64,000 nt of DNA from Marthasterias glacialis (taxonomy: Eukaryota > Echinodermata > Asteroidea > Forcipulatida > Asteriidae), in assembly GCA_911728455.2 (NCBI GenBank), contig OU452227.1:16074110-16138109 (forward strand), written 5' to 3'. Of this stretch, positions 9,708-19,938 are shown piece after piece (within the stretch, counting starts at the first letter, position 1; the number at the start of each line of letters is the position of its first letter). Under the pieces are notes generated by a model, which was given only the letters and a program-made list of their open reading frames with translations, was not told the origin of the DNA and ran no database searches. Both the position numbers and the translations under genes were made by a program.

Positions 9708-10917
9708 TTTACATTAACGATACATGTTATACAACAACATCATTTACTGCCTTTTTGCCGATGATACCAGTTTGCAACTGTAATGTTTCAACTGCAATAA
9801 GACACATGAATTGCGAACTAGAAGTAATTGGCAATTGGTTTTGGGCCAATAAATTAACTTTAAATCTTCAAAAAACTAACTTCATCATTTTCAGTCCTTA
9901 GGCAAAAGACCCATGACGTCACTACCAAGGTTAACATCCATGGCACAAACTGAAACAGGTTAAAAGCACAAAATTCCTGGGCATTCATATTGACGAACAT
10001 CTCACTTGGTCAACCCACATTTCTAATCTGAGAAATAAAATATCAAGGAATGTCGGTATCATTGGTAGATTAAAGATAATTTTACCTAAATATATTCTTC
10101 TTACCTTATACAATTCCCTTGTTCTTCCGTACCTAAATTATGCAATGGGGTAACTTGAGCTAATCCCCAAAAGGCAGTTTGTGTCATATCAAAGGCTAGT
10201 TACTTAGCACATACGGCTCCGCTATTTGTTGATTTAAAGATGGTTAAAGTTAATAAAATTAATTTAGGTAAATTAATGTTTAAATATACATATAATCAAC
10301 TCCCGAAATATTTTAATCATCTTTTTATCAGAGCATCAGAAGTGCATTCCCACGAAATACATAGCTCTAAAGAAGGAAATCAGTAAAAATAGAACTACCC
10401 ACTTAAAAAATAGTATCCAGCAACAAGCTTTTCTCTCTTGGAACAGTTTACAAGACACTATAAAACTGTCCCCTTTTCTTTCATTATTCACTTCTATGAT
10501 GAAGCTATCTAAGTTAGAATCTTACGCTGGTATTTTTTAGACACCAAAAAAATAATAATAATCTGACCTCCATTGTTAAACACTTCGTGTAATTTTGTCT
10601 GTTGTTGTGTTTTTTCGTTGTCCTGTTTGCCCAAGTACATTGTCGTACTTAGTATTGCATAATTATCTTGTATTATCAATGTTTGTCATTTGTATTGTCT
10701 GTCCCAGGGGAAGTGTATAAAAGCCTTTCTAAGCCTCCTTTCTTTCCCCAATGTTAACAATGAGCTTTGTATAACTATTGTGCTAATTGACTATTTTTGA
10801 AATAGTTAATATTATATCATCTATTTATTATTAGATTTAATTATTACATTTGATCTGCTTTCTGGGAGATGTACGTATGCTTGTTGTTAGTATTGAATAA
10901 ATGGCACAAGTTCAAAA
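9708..10917 (+). mobile_element. CR1/Jockey-type LINE, 3' part (continuation after the Gypsy insert)
   Basis: The RT frame resumes at the second TTTA copy with Ile-Asn-Asp. It continues, with small frame changes, through a CLFADDT-like catalytic block near 9,745-9,770 and NWFWANKLTLNLQKTNF. The C-terminal thumb region follows (FLGIHIDEHLTWSTHISNL ... LVLPYLNYA, 9,967-10,150; then HTAPLFVDLKM at about 10,205). From about 10,560 the sequence is non-coding 3' UTR, ending with an AATAAATGG string near 10,900. The exact 3' end is uncertain. It belongs with 1-1,719. Confidence 0.85.
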
Positions 10918-11645
10918 ATTAACCCAGATGTACACAGAAAAGTCAATGGGGTCATTCTGTACCAAATCACCTAAAATTCTGAAAAGTTTGGAAGTGACCG
11001 ACTCAGATTTTGCTAATTTTTTTTAAAACAATCCTCTATGGGTGCAATGAGCACACAAAATTTTAAGTTCTCACTCCTTGCCGTTTCTGAGATATGGACC
11101 CCTACAAATTTAAGCCCTGCCCCTTCTATTTGAATTTGGTGTTTTTTGACATTTTTGGAGGCCTATATCTCCAAATTGAGATAAGATATGTTGCTACCAA
11201 TTGGTACACAGGTTGACTGGCATCCAAACAACTAGAATCTGCTGTCAAAAGTAGTACAGAAAATTTGTCTATCAAGGTATATGTCTTTAAAACCTACATT
11301 TTAGCCTACAGAACAACTTTTCGTCATTTTTGAGACCCCCTTGTTTAATTAACGTTATACATTAAACTTAAGTAAACTTATTTGGTTTAGGCGGGAGAGC
11401 TTATCTATCTTTCACTTTGTCACAGTCATTGTTTGGATGCAGACATTTTAAATTTTCCCACCGCTACCCCTGGTACTCCCCCGGTTTTTGTTACACGATA
11501 CATTTGTCATTTGACTGCTTTGCGAGTGTGACATAATTGTAAAGGTTCAGACAGCCATTGCCCAGTTTTTTTTGCGATTTGTAATCAAGCTGTAATCAAA
11601 ATTTTTGAAACACACAGCAATGCCAAAACAACAATAAGAAAAGCT
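10918..11645. other. non-coding stretch between two LINEs
   Basis: AT-rich sequence with no convincing frame. Phrases such as TCTCCAAATTGAG suggest an old unclassified repeat. I could not match it to another part of the window. Confidence 0.4.
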
Positions 11646-12640
11646 ACACAGCGACGCAATTTTCAAGGTAAGAGAAGTGACAAACAAAGTGTACGACTGT
11701 GGTGAGATACCTGAGGATCTCAGCACATCTATCTTTATAGCTTTGCCAAAGAAACCAGGAGCGATTAAATGCAAACTTCATCGAACGATCAGCCTAATGA
11801 GCCACGTTATTAAACTAATGCTGAAAATCCTAATAATGAGAGCTCGCAGAAAAATACAGCCAGAAATGGGTGAAAAACAATGCAGTTTGGTTTGACAAGG
11901 TAGTCGAGGAAATCAAGCAGAAAGGATTAACCATAAATTGTAAGAAGACAGAGTGTATGGTGGTGAGCAAAGGAGACATCCTATGTGTATTTTGCAAATC
12001 GGTGAAGTCAATATCAAGAAAGTGCAGAAATTCAAATATCTTGGTAGTGTGGTTGCAGAGGATGGGAAGTGCGAGACAGAAATACGGAGACGCATAGAAA
12101 TAGCGAAAGAATCTTTACAAAAATTGAATAAAAAACATTAAAGGATCAGAAGATGACAACAGAAACAAAGAAAAGGGTGTTGGATTGTTATATCGTGTCC
12201 ACTCTCTTATATGACAGCGAAAGTTGGACAATATCGGCACAAATGGAGAAGAAACTCGAAGCAGCTGAGATGTGGTTTTACAGACGAATGTTGAGAATTT
12301 CATGGACAGAGCATGTGACAAACCAGGAAATTTTGAGGAAGATGGGAGCTAAAAGGAAACTGCTGGTAACAATCAGGAAGAGGCAACTGCAATTTCTTGG
12401 ACATGTTATGAGGAAAGAAGGTCTTGAGAACTTAACAATCACGGGGCGCATCGAGGGGAAGAGAAGCAGGGGGAGGCAACGGTTAACATACTTGAAAAGT
12501 CTAAGTCAATGGATGGCGGACAGGGTACCAGAAAGTGAAAGGAGCAGGAGTTGCTGAAAACAACAAGAGACAGGAAACTGTGGAAAGCCATGATTGGTGA
12601 TGTCCTGAAGGGACATGGTACCTGAAGAAGAAGAAGAATC
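11646..12640 (+). pseudogene. RTE-type LINE fragment with the RT core deleted
   Basis: The 5' part encodes CGEIPEDLSTSIFIALPKKP and RTISLMSHVIKLMLKIL (to about 11,885), typical of RTE-type polymerases. The sequence then jumps to a post-catalytic block (IKQKGLTINCKKTECMVVSK), so the whole palm with the catalytic Asp pair is missing. Further frames carry KVQKFKYLGSVV, STLLYDSESWTI, AAEMWFYRRMLRISWTEHV, RKRQLQFLGHVMRKEGLENL and GKRSRGRQRLTYL. The tail ends in a short GAA repeat at 12,622-12,640, as is common for such elements. It is a dead copy. Confidence 0.85.
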
Positions 12641-13280
12641 AAGCTGTACTAATTATAATAACACAGATTGTTATAATTTTGTAAGCCTACACAATTTGAT
12701 TGTTATAACTGACATATGTACAGCAATTATGGGGTCAGGTATACCCATATTTGTGGTCTGGTGTACCTACTTTTGGGGGTTTACTAGTGTACCGGCTTTT
12801 CACAAATACATGGTATCTGGCACAAAATAAAACCAGTCCTTTTAGACTGTGGCATCAATTCACATTTTGTGCCCATCTTGTTATCATTGAAGTCTGAAGG
12901 CTTTTTCCCAAATAAACTAAAGATGGGCAACATACATTCTCAAAAGATTTTGTAAACTTGATATATTATCAAATTTTATATACAAAAATGAAAGCTTTTG
13001 TATGAAATGCAATTTGGTTTCAGAGAAAAGCGTTCAATTGAGTTAGCAACATAACATGTTAAAAACATATTTTTGGATTTCACCATCATAACATCACATT
13101 TGTGAGAGCATCACATCACAATTTATTTGTGAGAGCTGATATATAACATGACAATTTGATAACAAAACCACCAGATCAAAATACAAAAATAAACAAATCA
13201 CCTACATGTACATCCGAGTTACCGTGTAGGATTTGTCCGAAAACTTTAAAGGTATGTTTTTTACTACAATTTGATCAAAC
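12641..13280. other. mixed repeat debris left of the Ngaro element
   Basis: About 12,990-13,055 (+) reads QFGFREKRSIELAT in one frame, a scrap of a LINE RT. About 12,730-12,840 contains GGTCTGGTGTACC and GGTATCTGGCACAAAATAAAA, which loosely resemble parts of the Ngaro B repeat and may be an old relative. No intact gene is present. Confidence 0.45.
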
Positions 13281-13882
13281 AACACATTTTATCATTCAGT
13301 GATCAAATGCCTTATTCTTAGCTTTAGTACATGTTTAATTGTTCTTCTTACCTTGTACATGTGTTCTGTGCAATACATGTACATTTAGGTTAACAGTTGC
13401 ACACAGTGCAGAAACCGAACCATGGTAATTTCCATCACCTACATGTACTTGTGACAAACTGAGGATCCTGTTTATTGGATAATAGCCAAGTTTAGTAAAC
13501 TGTTGACCAGTCATAGAGTGGATCAGTAAATCATTTGCATAAGCAGTTCATGGCAGTGGGAGGGGTTGACCTACATTGATGCTGTACACAATTCTTATGC
13601 AAAACATTTAACACATAAAATCCCATTGACATTTTCGTGACAAACAAGGATCCAAGCTCCACTCCGTTCAACCAATCAGATCCTGGTTTTTTGACCAATC
13701 AGGGGTTAGTGGCAGTTTGTCCTGATTGGCTCTTTTAATAACCAATGGGAGGAAGGTTTCAACTTGCAGCCAATCAGCATCTTATCCTATGTCATTTCTG
13801 TTCTTGGTAAGAAATTTGTTTCACTTTGTCACAGCTATTCAAGGAGATCACATCTGTATGTGACCTCAATGGTGTTTAATCA
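13281..13882 (+). repeat. Ngaro split direct repeat A1
   Basis: 602 bp, matching 19,304-19,905 at an offset of 6,023. The left boundary AACACATTTT is the element's 5' edge. The match stops abruptly at 13,882. A1 probably holds the promoter (see the CCAAT cluster). Confidence 0.95.
13672..13774 (+). promoter_or_regulatory. cluster of five CCAAT boxes in the Ngaro A repeat
   Basis: CCAAT pentamers lie at 13,672, 13,695, 13,742 and 13,770, and an inverted one (ATTGG) at 13,725. Several are the extended CCAATCAG/CTGATTGG form bound by NF-Y-type factors. They sit about 450 bp before ORF1. The same cluster recurs in A2 at about 19,695-19,797. A promoter function is inferred. Confidence 0.55.
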
Positions 13883-14220
13883 TGTGAGCTGCATGATGAT
13901 TTAATCAGTCAACACATCAGGAACTTTTATTGGGAGCTATCTGTGTGAATATAAATAATAACTCTGTGATCTGTGTGATGTTTAAACTTTCTGCTTAACC
14001 TGTGGCTGATCTAGACTAGCTTAGACTTGCGGTTTCTAACATTTGGAACTTAAACTTGCAGTGAGCGGTGTCAATGTTGCAACATATCACCGAGCCCATT
14101 TAGTTGGCTTGTATCATTATCCATCATCGAACTAACACTAGTAACAGTTTGGTATTGTGCATAGCAACATTTTCATTTGCGACGAACATGTAACTGTTGA
14201 GTGTTGGCCAACTACATTAA
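13883..14220 (+). other. Ngaro 5' untranslated region
   Basis: The stretch between repeat A1 and the first ORF. No frame or structure was recognised in it. Confidence 0.6.
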
Positions 14221-15453
14221 TTGTTAGCAATGCCTCGACCCAAAAGGCAGGCAAAGCGGCCTGCTCGTCTGTTGGATGCGGGAGGGATGACGGAGCAACC
14301 TGCAGCTAAAAATCAGAGGCTACATGTAGGCATACATCCGGATCAAGGACAAGGGATGGCTGCTGGTATTGGTAGTAGGCCTATGGCTACTACTAGTACT
14401 GCTACGGGTGCTTTGGGTAATGTAGCAACTAGACCCAGTAGTATTAGAGCTAACGTTAGTACTAGTCATGCTAGTACTAGTACTAGTAGTAGTACTACTT
14501 CTACTACTAGCACTAGTAGTGATTTTCAAAATTGTAATGTTGAAGCTGTTAACAGTAATTTGGGGTCGGCCAGTGAGGCTGTCAACTTGGTAAATAGTAA
14601 TACTGATGTTCAGTCTTGCTTATCATTCCCTTCTCGACTAAATCAGCCACAACCAATCCCAAGAGTGGGTGAGTTTACTCCCTTGGGTCTAAATGTTCCA
14701 TTATCCCTAAAGGAAAAAATTTGGAATGGGACATTTGTTGATCTTGCTTTGCTGCTGCAAGACAGTTCATCTGCAATTTTGGCTAGGGCAGAGTCGTCTT
14801 CTGAATTTTCATTTGCGCTAGAGGGTTCAAGAATGGTAGTGCGTCCTACAGCTGGACAACATAAGAAAATTGATTCCATTGATAAGTGGTCATCTGCCTT
14901 TCACACTTACATGGCCATTTATTCTGTTAAACACCCCACACGTTTTCCAGAATTGCTTAAGTATGCAGAAACGGTGCGTTTGGCAGCAGTTCAGTTCCCA
15001 GGACTGGGCTGGCGCCATTACGATGAGCAGTTTCGTTTAATGCAGGAGGTAAATCCTTCACGTAGTTGGGGGGCCATTGATACCGAATTATGGGTCACGG
15101 TTGCAGCTGCACCCGTGATATCTGTAGTTCAAGCTAGCGGTTCAGCCAATCAAGGGTTTAAAAGCCAAAAGGTGGGCTTCTGTTTTGGCTTCAATGGGCC
15201 TCGAGGTTGCCATTTCAAGGCATGTAGATTTATGCATAAATGCAGCAAGTGTTTTGCGTTTGGTCATGGGGCTATGCTATGTCGAAATGGAAATAAGGCA
15301 GGTAGTGCAAACTATAAGCCTATGCGGAAATTTGGCAAAAATGATGGGTCCAGGGCTTTGGATAAATCCTCCTTGGCATTGAATGCTGTGTCACAACCTG
15401 GTAGTTCAGCCCCAAATGGTCAGCACAATTTTCGTGCTTCCAACACCCGTTAA
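14221..15453 (+). CDS. Ngaro ORF1, gag-like protein
   Basis: A 410-residue frame. The first 130 residues are basic, then Ser/Thr-rich with long TST runs (ACT/AGT repeats in the DNA), so probably disordered. A middle globular part (about 140-300) has FTPLGLNVPLSLKEKIWNG and FSSAFHTYM-like segments shared by DIRS-group gag proteins. A Cys/His cluster at about 325-360 (CFGFNGPRGCHFKACRF, then CSKCFAFGHGAMLC) is likely to bind zinc and nucleic acid. The last 71 bases overlap ORF2 in another frame. No ribosomal slip site was identified. The likely role is RNA packaging. Confidence 0.85.
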   Translation: MLAMPRPKRQAKRPARLLDAGGMTEQPAAKNQRLHVGIHPDQGQGMAAGIGSRPMATTSTATGALGNVATRPSSIRANVSTSHASTSTSSSTTSTTSTSSDFQNCNVEAVNSNLGSASEAVNLVNSNTDVQSCLSFPSRLNQPQPIPRVGEFTPLGLNVPLSLKEKIWNGTFVDLALLLQDSSSAILARAESSSEFSFALEGSRMVVRPTAGQHKKIDSIDKWSSAFHTYMAIYSVKHPTRFPELLKYAETVRLAAVQFPGLGWRHYDEQFRLMQEVNPSRSWGAIDTELWVTVAAAPVISVVQASGSANQGFKSQKVGFCFGFNGPRGCHFKACRFMHKCSKCFAFGHGAMLCRNGNKAGSANYKPMRKFGKNDGSRALDKSSLALNAVSQPGSSAPNGQHNFRASNTR

Positions 15454-17941
15454 TACTAGATTGCTAGTAAAATGGTTACTCAATTATCCCAATCAAAAAG
15501 ATGCTGTTATTTTAAGAAGTGGATTTACGAAGGGTTTTTCACTTGGCTATGAAGGTCCTCGTGTTTGCCGGGATTCAGGTTGCCTAGCCTCGGCAACTCA
15601 TATGCCAAATGTAGTTACGGACAAATTAGCTAAAGAAAAAGAATTGGGTCGGATTGCAGGTCCTTTTGTAAAACGTCCTTTTTCTAAATTGCAATGTTCA
15701 CCCATTGGTTTAGTGCCCAAGCAGGTGCCTGGTTCTTATAGGTTAATTCATCACTTGTCTTTTCCACATGGTAACTCAGTTAATGATCATATTGACAAAA
15801 ACAAATGTAAAGTGCATTATGCCTCTTTTGATAAAGCAGTCAATTTAGCAGTAGGTGCAGGGCAGGGTGCTTGGTTAGCAAAATCAGACATAAAATCGGC
15901 ATTTCGGCTACTACCAGTATCACCCATGGACTACGAACTGTTGGGCTTTAAGTTTGAAGGAAAATTTTATTTTGACAAGTGTTTACCTATGGGCTGCTCA
16001 ATGTCATGTGCTTTGTTTGAAAAATTTAGTACATTCTTGGAATTTAGGGTTAAGTTCATGGCACAGTCTTCACTGGTTACTCATTATTTGGATGATTTCT
16101 TATTTATTGGCCCTACAAAGTCCTCATGTTCAGCTCTACTTGATACCTTTTCAGCCTTATGTGAGGAACTTGGTGTGCCATTGGCACATGAGAAAACAGA
16201 GGGGCCAACACAAGTTATAACTTTTCTAGGCTTAGAAATTGACACTCTATGTAGACAAGTAAAGGTACCAGCAGTTAAAGTTCAGAAAAGCTGTGTCCAG
16301 ATTTATCAGGCATTGTGTAAAAATAAAATGTCACTAGTAGAGGTTCAGTCTTTGGTGGGCTCATTAAATTTCTTATGTAAAGCAATTGCTCCGGGCAGAG
16401 CCTTTCTCGGCCGTCTGATTGCCCTTACTCGTGGGCTTACACGGCCCTACCATAAAGTGCGTATCACAAAAGGGGCACAACTTGATTTGCTCATGTGGTT
16501 AGAATTTTTGTCTCATTTTAATGGAGTGTCTATATTTATGGACCAAGAGTGGGCGTCAAACAACTCTTTGGAGTTGTTTACTGATGCAGCAGCAAGCATT
16601 GGCTTTGGAGCCTACTTTCAAGGCAAATGGGTACAGGGCAGATGGCCATCAGATGTTATTAGCAATCCACCCTCTATTGCAATTTTAGAATTTTATCCAC
16701 TGGTAGTTGCTGTCAAGACTTGGGGTCATCTCTTAAGAAACCGAAAAGTGCGATTTTTTACGGATAACTCTGCTGTGGTACACATAGTTAACAAGCAATC
16801 ATCTCACTGCCCCCATATTATGCATCTGTTGCGGATATTTGTGCTTGACTGTTTGACTTATAACCTGTTATTTAAGGCTATACATGTGCCAGGCTCGCAT
16901 AATGATAGGGCTGATGCTTTGTCCCGTTTTCAGATGAAGCGTTTTTTCACGGTAGCCCCCCCTGGCAGAGACAACCATGACGCCTCTACCAGTACTTCCA
17001 CAAGTGTGGTAAAAGGTGAGATGGATCGCTTGCTAGAGTTATCAATAACACAGAACACACGTAAGGCTTATACTTCTGGCATCAATGCCTTTCGCAAGTT
17101 TAAGGGTTGGCGGTTAGGGACAATTTTGCCAGTTCCATCACATGATATCAGGGAGTTTATTGCTTGGTTATCACTACGACAATTGGCCTCAACGACTATT
17201 GCCACATACGTGGCTGGGATTAGTTACTTTCACAAAATTCATAGTTGGCCTGATCCTACTAGGGATTTTTTGGTGTCCAAGCTACTTGAAGGTTGCAAAA
17301 GGGACCGTCCAACAACTGATGGCAGGTTGCCAATAACCTTAACGATTTTGGCTCAAATGTTGAATGCCTTACCCAATGTTTGTTCATCCCAATATGAATG
17401 TTCAATGTTTAGGGCGGTGTTACTGTGTGCATTTTTTGGCTTCATGAGGATTGGGGAATTTACAGCACATACAATACACAAGGTCCAAGACTCCCTCTTG
17501 AGGATGTCTGACATTGAATTTTGTAATCTTGATACCTTTGATGCATCAGTTTTGATTTACTTTCGTCAGTCCAAAACTAATCACTCCGGTCCCGCTCAGA
17601 GAATTCGTTTAGCTAGCTCACAGAATGAGGGATTGTGTCCAGTCAAAGCTTTGCATGATTTTGTAACTGCTCGTCCACCGGGGCAGGGTCCTTTGTTTTG
17701 CCACTTTGATGGGAGGCCACTGTCACGATATCAGTTCAATGCACTATTAAAGGGGCTGCTCTCTCTCTGTGGGCTTAACAGGTTAAATTACCGGGCCCAT
17801 TCCTTCCGCATCGGTGCGGCTACTACTGCATTTGATCTAGGGGTGCCAAAGGATAACATACAACAGATGGGTCGCTGGCGGTCAGATTCAGTTTTTACAT
17901 ATATTCGTCCTGTACAGCCTTCAGTCATGCCAAGTGTTTAG
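15383..17941 (+). CDS. Ngaro ORF2: reverse transcriptase, RNase H, tyrosine recombinase
   Basis: An 852-residue intact frame in the +1 frame relative to ORF1. RT covers about residues 85-350, with GSYRLIHHLSFP, SDIKSAFR, LPMGCSMSCALFE and the catalytic YLDD (235-238). RNase H covers about 397-515, with acidic residues D401 (FTDAAAS), E436, D461 (FTDNSA) and D511 (RADALSR). A tyrosine recombinase covers about 545-845: Arg in FMRIGE (R689), H806-x2-R809 in HSFRIG, W832 in GRWRSD, and the nucleophilic Tyr Y840 in TYIRP. RT copies the element RNA; the recombinase inserts the circular product in place of an integrase. The frame stops at TAG 17,939-17,941, and an SGNH domain follows in the same frame. 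The first ATG may not be the true start, because conserved sequence begins soon after it. Confidence 0.95.
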   Translation: MLCHNLVVQPQMVSTIFVLPTPVNTRLLVKWLLNYPNQKDAVILRSGFTKGFSLGYEGPRVCRDSGCLASATHMPNVVTDKLAKEKELGRIAGPFVKRPFSKLQCSPIGLVPKQVPGSYRLIHHLSFPHGNSVNDHIDKNKCKVHYASFDKAVNLAVGAGQGAWLAKSDIKSAFRLLPVSPMDYELLGFKFEGKFYFDKCLPMGCSMSCALFEKFSTFLEFRVKFMAQSSLVTHYLDDFLFIGPTKSSCSALLDTFSALCEELGVPLAHEKTEGPTQVITFLGLEIDTLCRQVKVPAVKVQKSCVQIYQALCKNKMSLVEVQSLVGSLNFLCKAIAPGRAFLGRLIALTRGLTRPYHKVRITKGAQLDLLMWLEFLSHFNGVSIFMDQEWASNNSLELFTDAAASIGFGAYFQGKWVQGRWPSDVISNPPSIAILEFYPLVVAVKTWGHLLRNRKVRFFTDNSAVVHIVNKQSSHCPHIMHLLRIFVLDCLTYNLLFKAIHVPGSHNDRADALSRFQMKRFFTVAPPGRDNHDASTSTSTSVVKGEMDRLLELSITQNTRKAYTSGINAFRKFKGWRLGTILPVPSHDIREFIAWLSLRQLASTTIATYVAGISYFHKIHSWPDPTRDFLVSKLLEGCKRDRPTTDGRLPITLTILAQMLNALPNVCSSQYECSMFRAVLLCAFFGFMRIGEFTAHTIHKVQDSLLRMSDIEFCNLDTFDASVLIYFRQSKTNHSGPAQRIRLASSQNEGLCPVKALHDFVTARPPGQGPLFCHFDGRPLSRYQFNALLKGLLSLCGLNRLNYRAHSFRIGAATTAFDLGVPKDNIQQMGRWRSDSVFTYIRPVQPSVMPSV

Positions 17942-18508
17942 AGTCACAATGTTTATTTACTTCGCTCCCTTATTTTACTGGCTGCAGGTCCTGTCTGGAT
18001 CATTGGTGATTCGATTGTGAAGTGGGCCAAGCAGTCACTTGACCTTGCAATTCCAGTCTTCTGGAATGGTCGAGGTGGGGCTTCAATCAATGATTTTCCT
18101 CAACTGGTGGCTGGAATATCAGGGGTGCCTCCCTCCATTATTATTGTTCATGTTGGAACCAATGATTTGGTTCCAATGGACTCCTTCTGTTTGCGACAGC
18201 GTATTGTTTTATTTCTAACTGAATGTAAAATGCGGTTCCCTTGTGCAATGATAGTTTGGTCTGACATTTTACCTCGAGTGTTTTACTTCGGTGCTGGGGC
18301 ACAAGCTTCTATGGAAAGAAAGCGACGATCCATTAATAAGTGGGCACGAGTAAAAAGTCATAAGTGGGGGGGTCATGTTCTGCACCATCCGCAGTTCCAC
18401 TGGACAGCAACCCCCCTTTTTCGATTTGATGGGGTACACCTGTCTCAGGAGGGAAATAATCTCTTCAGGTATAATTTGTTGCCTTGCATTCGGTCTTTCA
18501 TGGGTTAG
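17942..18508 (+). CDS. Ngaro SGNH/GDSL hydrolase domain
   Basis: The domain lies in the same frame as ORF2, directly after its TAG. SGNH blocks are visible: GDS (IIGDSIV, catalytic Ser) near 18,000-18,020, Gly in NGRGGASI, the Asn block HVGTNDLV, and the catalytic Asp/His in DGVHLSQEG near 18,428-18,445. The first ATG is at 18,017, after the GDS motif, so starting there would lose the catalytic Ser. Translation by stop-codon readthrough, or a spliced message using the TTACTGGCTGCAG acceptor-like site just before, is therefore implied. Length from the TAG is 188 residues. Ngaro elements are known to carry such hydrolases; the substrate is not known. It would act on an ester, perhaps acetylated sugar or lipid. 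Confidence 0.85.
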   Translation, partial: SHNVYLLRSLILLAAGPVWIIGDSIVKWAKQSLDLAIPVFWNGRGGASINDFPQLVAGISGVPPSIIIVHVGTNDLVPMDSFCLRQRIVLFLTECKMRFPCAMIVWSDILPRVFYFGAGAQASMERKRRSINKWARVKSHKWGGHVLHHPQFHWTATPLFRFDGVHLSQEGNNLFRYNLLPCIRSFMG

Positions 18509-18570
18509 TGTTTTTTGTTTTTGTTTTGCTCTTGTGGCTGGTCTTTCCCTTGGGCCGCACTTCGCGCGTA

Positions 18571-19303
18571 TGGCATTTTGGGGGCGGGAAATTTATCAAA
18601 CACAGGATCAATTTTGATGGTTGTATCATAATGGCCATTTTGTTTAGGTAATTTAACCCAATTTTACTTGTAGGTATTAAATACATGTACTGGTCAGGTA
18701 ACTATAAGTTTACAGTAATAGGCTTAGTAATACCACTGGCGCCCTGTGATGTTTACCAGGGGTCATTCCGACCGTAAGTATAAACGGTGGGCCTTTCTGG
18801 GTTTATATTGTGTAAAAAATTGTATTTTTGTGGTTTATCATTACAGGTGTTTTGAATTGATATTGAAAGAATTTCTTCCTTCAATGTTTTGTTGGCATGG
18901 TTTGCCAAAATTCTGTAACACACGTTTACACGTGTGTAGTTAATTCTTGAGGACTGTAGGCCTACATGGCCTCATAGGGCTGGGTTTGGTTTGCTCAGCA
19001 TGTTCATGTAGTTTGACATTTTGTCAAGTTTCTACATGTGTGTTTGAATGGGTCTGGTGTGCCCAATTTTCAAATGGGTCTGGTGTGCCCAATTTTTGGC
19101 TGGGTCGGGTGTGCCCAGGGGGTCTGGTGTGCCCCACTTGAGTTCTTAAAATTATTTGCCAGTTTGCCCTGAATATAAAATAAACATTGGTATCTGGTAA
19201 AATAAAATAAAAATTTTCTGGCTGAATCACAAATAAATTCAAGCTGTGGCATTATGTCACGAAACAGAATAATCTTGTCTCCTGTGTCCTTTAGTCTAAG
19301 AAT
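18571..19303 (+). repeat. Ngaro split direct repeat B1
   Basis: Matches 19,939-20,671 at an offset of 1,368. It abuts A2, with two shared A bases at the junction, reproducing the B-A junction expected of a circular intermediate. It contains four short tandem copies of a GGGTCTGGTGTGCCC module at 19,048-19,136. Confidence 0.95.
19048..19136 (+). repeat. short tandem repeat inside repeat B1
   Basis: Four copies of a roughly 20-27-bp unit with the core GGTCTGGTGTGCCC (the third has GGTCGGGTG). A second set is in B2 at about 20,416-20,504. It may be a recognition or termination feature of the element; this is inferred. Confidence 0.75.
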
Positions 19304-19905
19304 AACACATTTTATCATTCAGTGATCAAATGCCTTATTCTTAGCTTTAGTACATGTTTAATTGTTCTTCTTACCTTGTACATGTGTTCTGTGCAATACA
19401 TGTACATTTAGGTTAACAGTTGCACACAGTGCAGAAACCGAACCATGGTAATTTCCATCACCTACATGTACTTGTGACAAACTGAGGATCCTGTTTATTG
19501 GATAATAGCCAAGTTTAGTAAACTGTTGACCAGTCATAGAGTGGATCAGTAAATCATTTGCATAAGCAGTTCATGGCAGTGGGAGGGGTTGACCTACATT
19601 GATGCTGTACACAATTCTTATGCAAAACATTTAACACATAAAATCCCATTGACATTTTCGTGACAAACAAGGATCCAAGCTCCACTCCGTTCAACCAATC
19701 AGATCCTGGTTTTTTGACCAATCAGGGGTTAGTGGCAGTTTGTCCTGATTGGCTCTTTTAATAACCAATGGGAGGAAGGTTTCAACTTGCAGCCAATCAG
19801 CATCTTATCCTATGTCATTTCTGTTCTTGGTAAGAAATTTGTTTCACTTTGTCACAGCTATTCAAGGAGATCACATCTGTATGTGACCTCAATGGTGTTT
19901 AATCA
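19304..19905 (+). repeat. Ngaro split direct repeat A2
   Basis: Second copy of A1, directly after B1. It is followed by a 33-bp pyrimidine-rich spacer (CCCACCTCCATCCCC...) before B2. Confidence 0.95.
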
Positions 19906-19938
19906 CCCACCTCCATCCCCATCTCCTCCTTTCACTTT

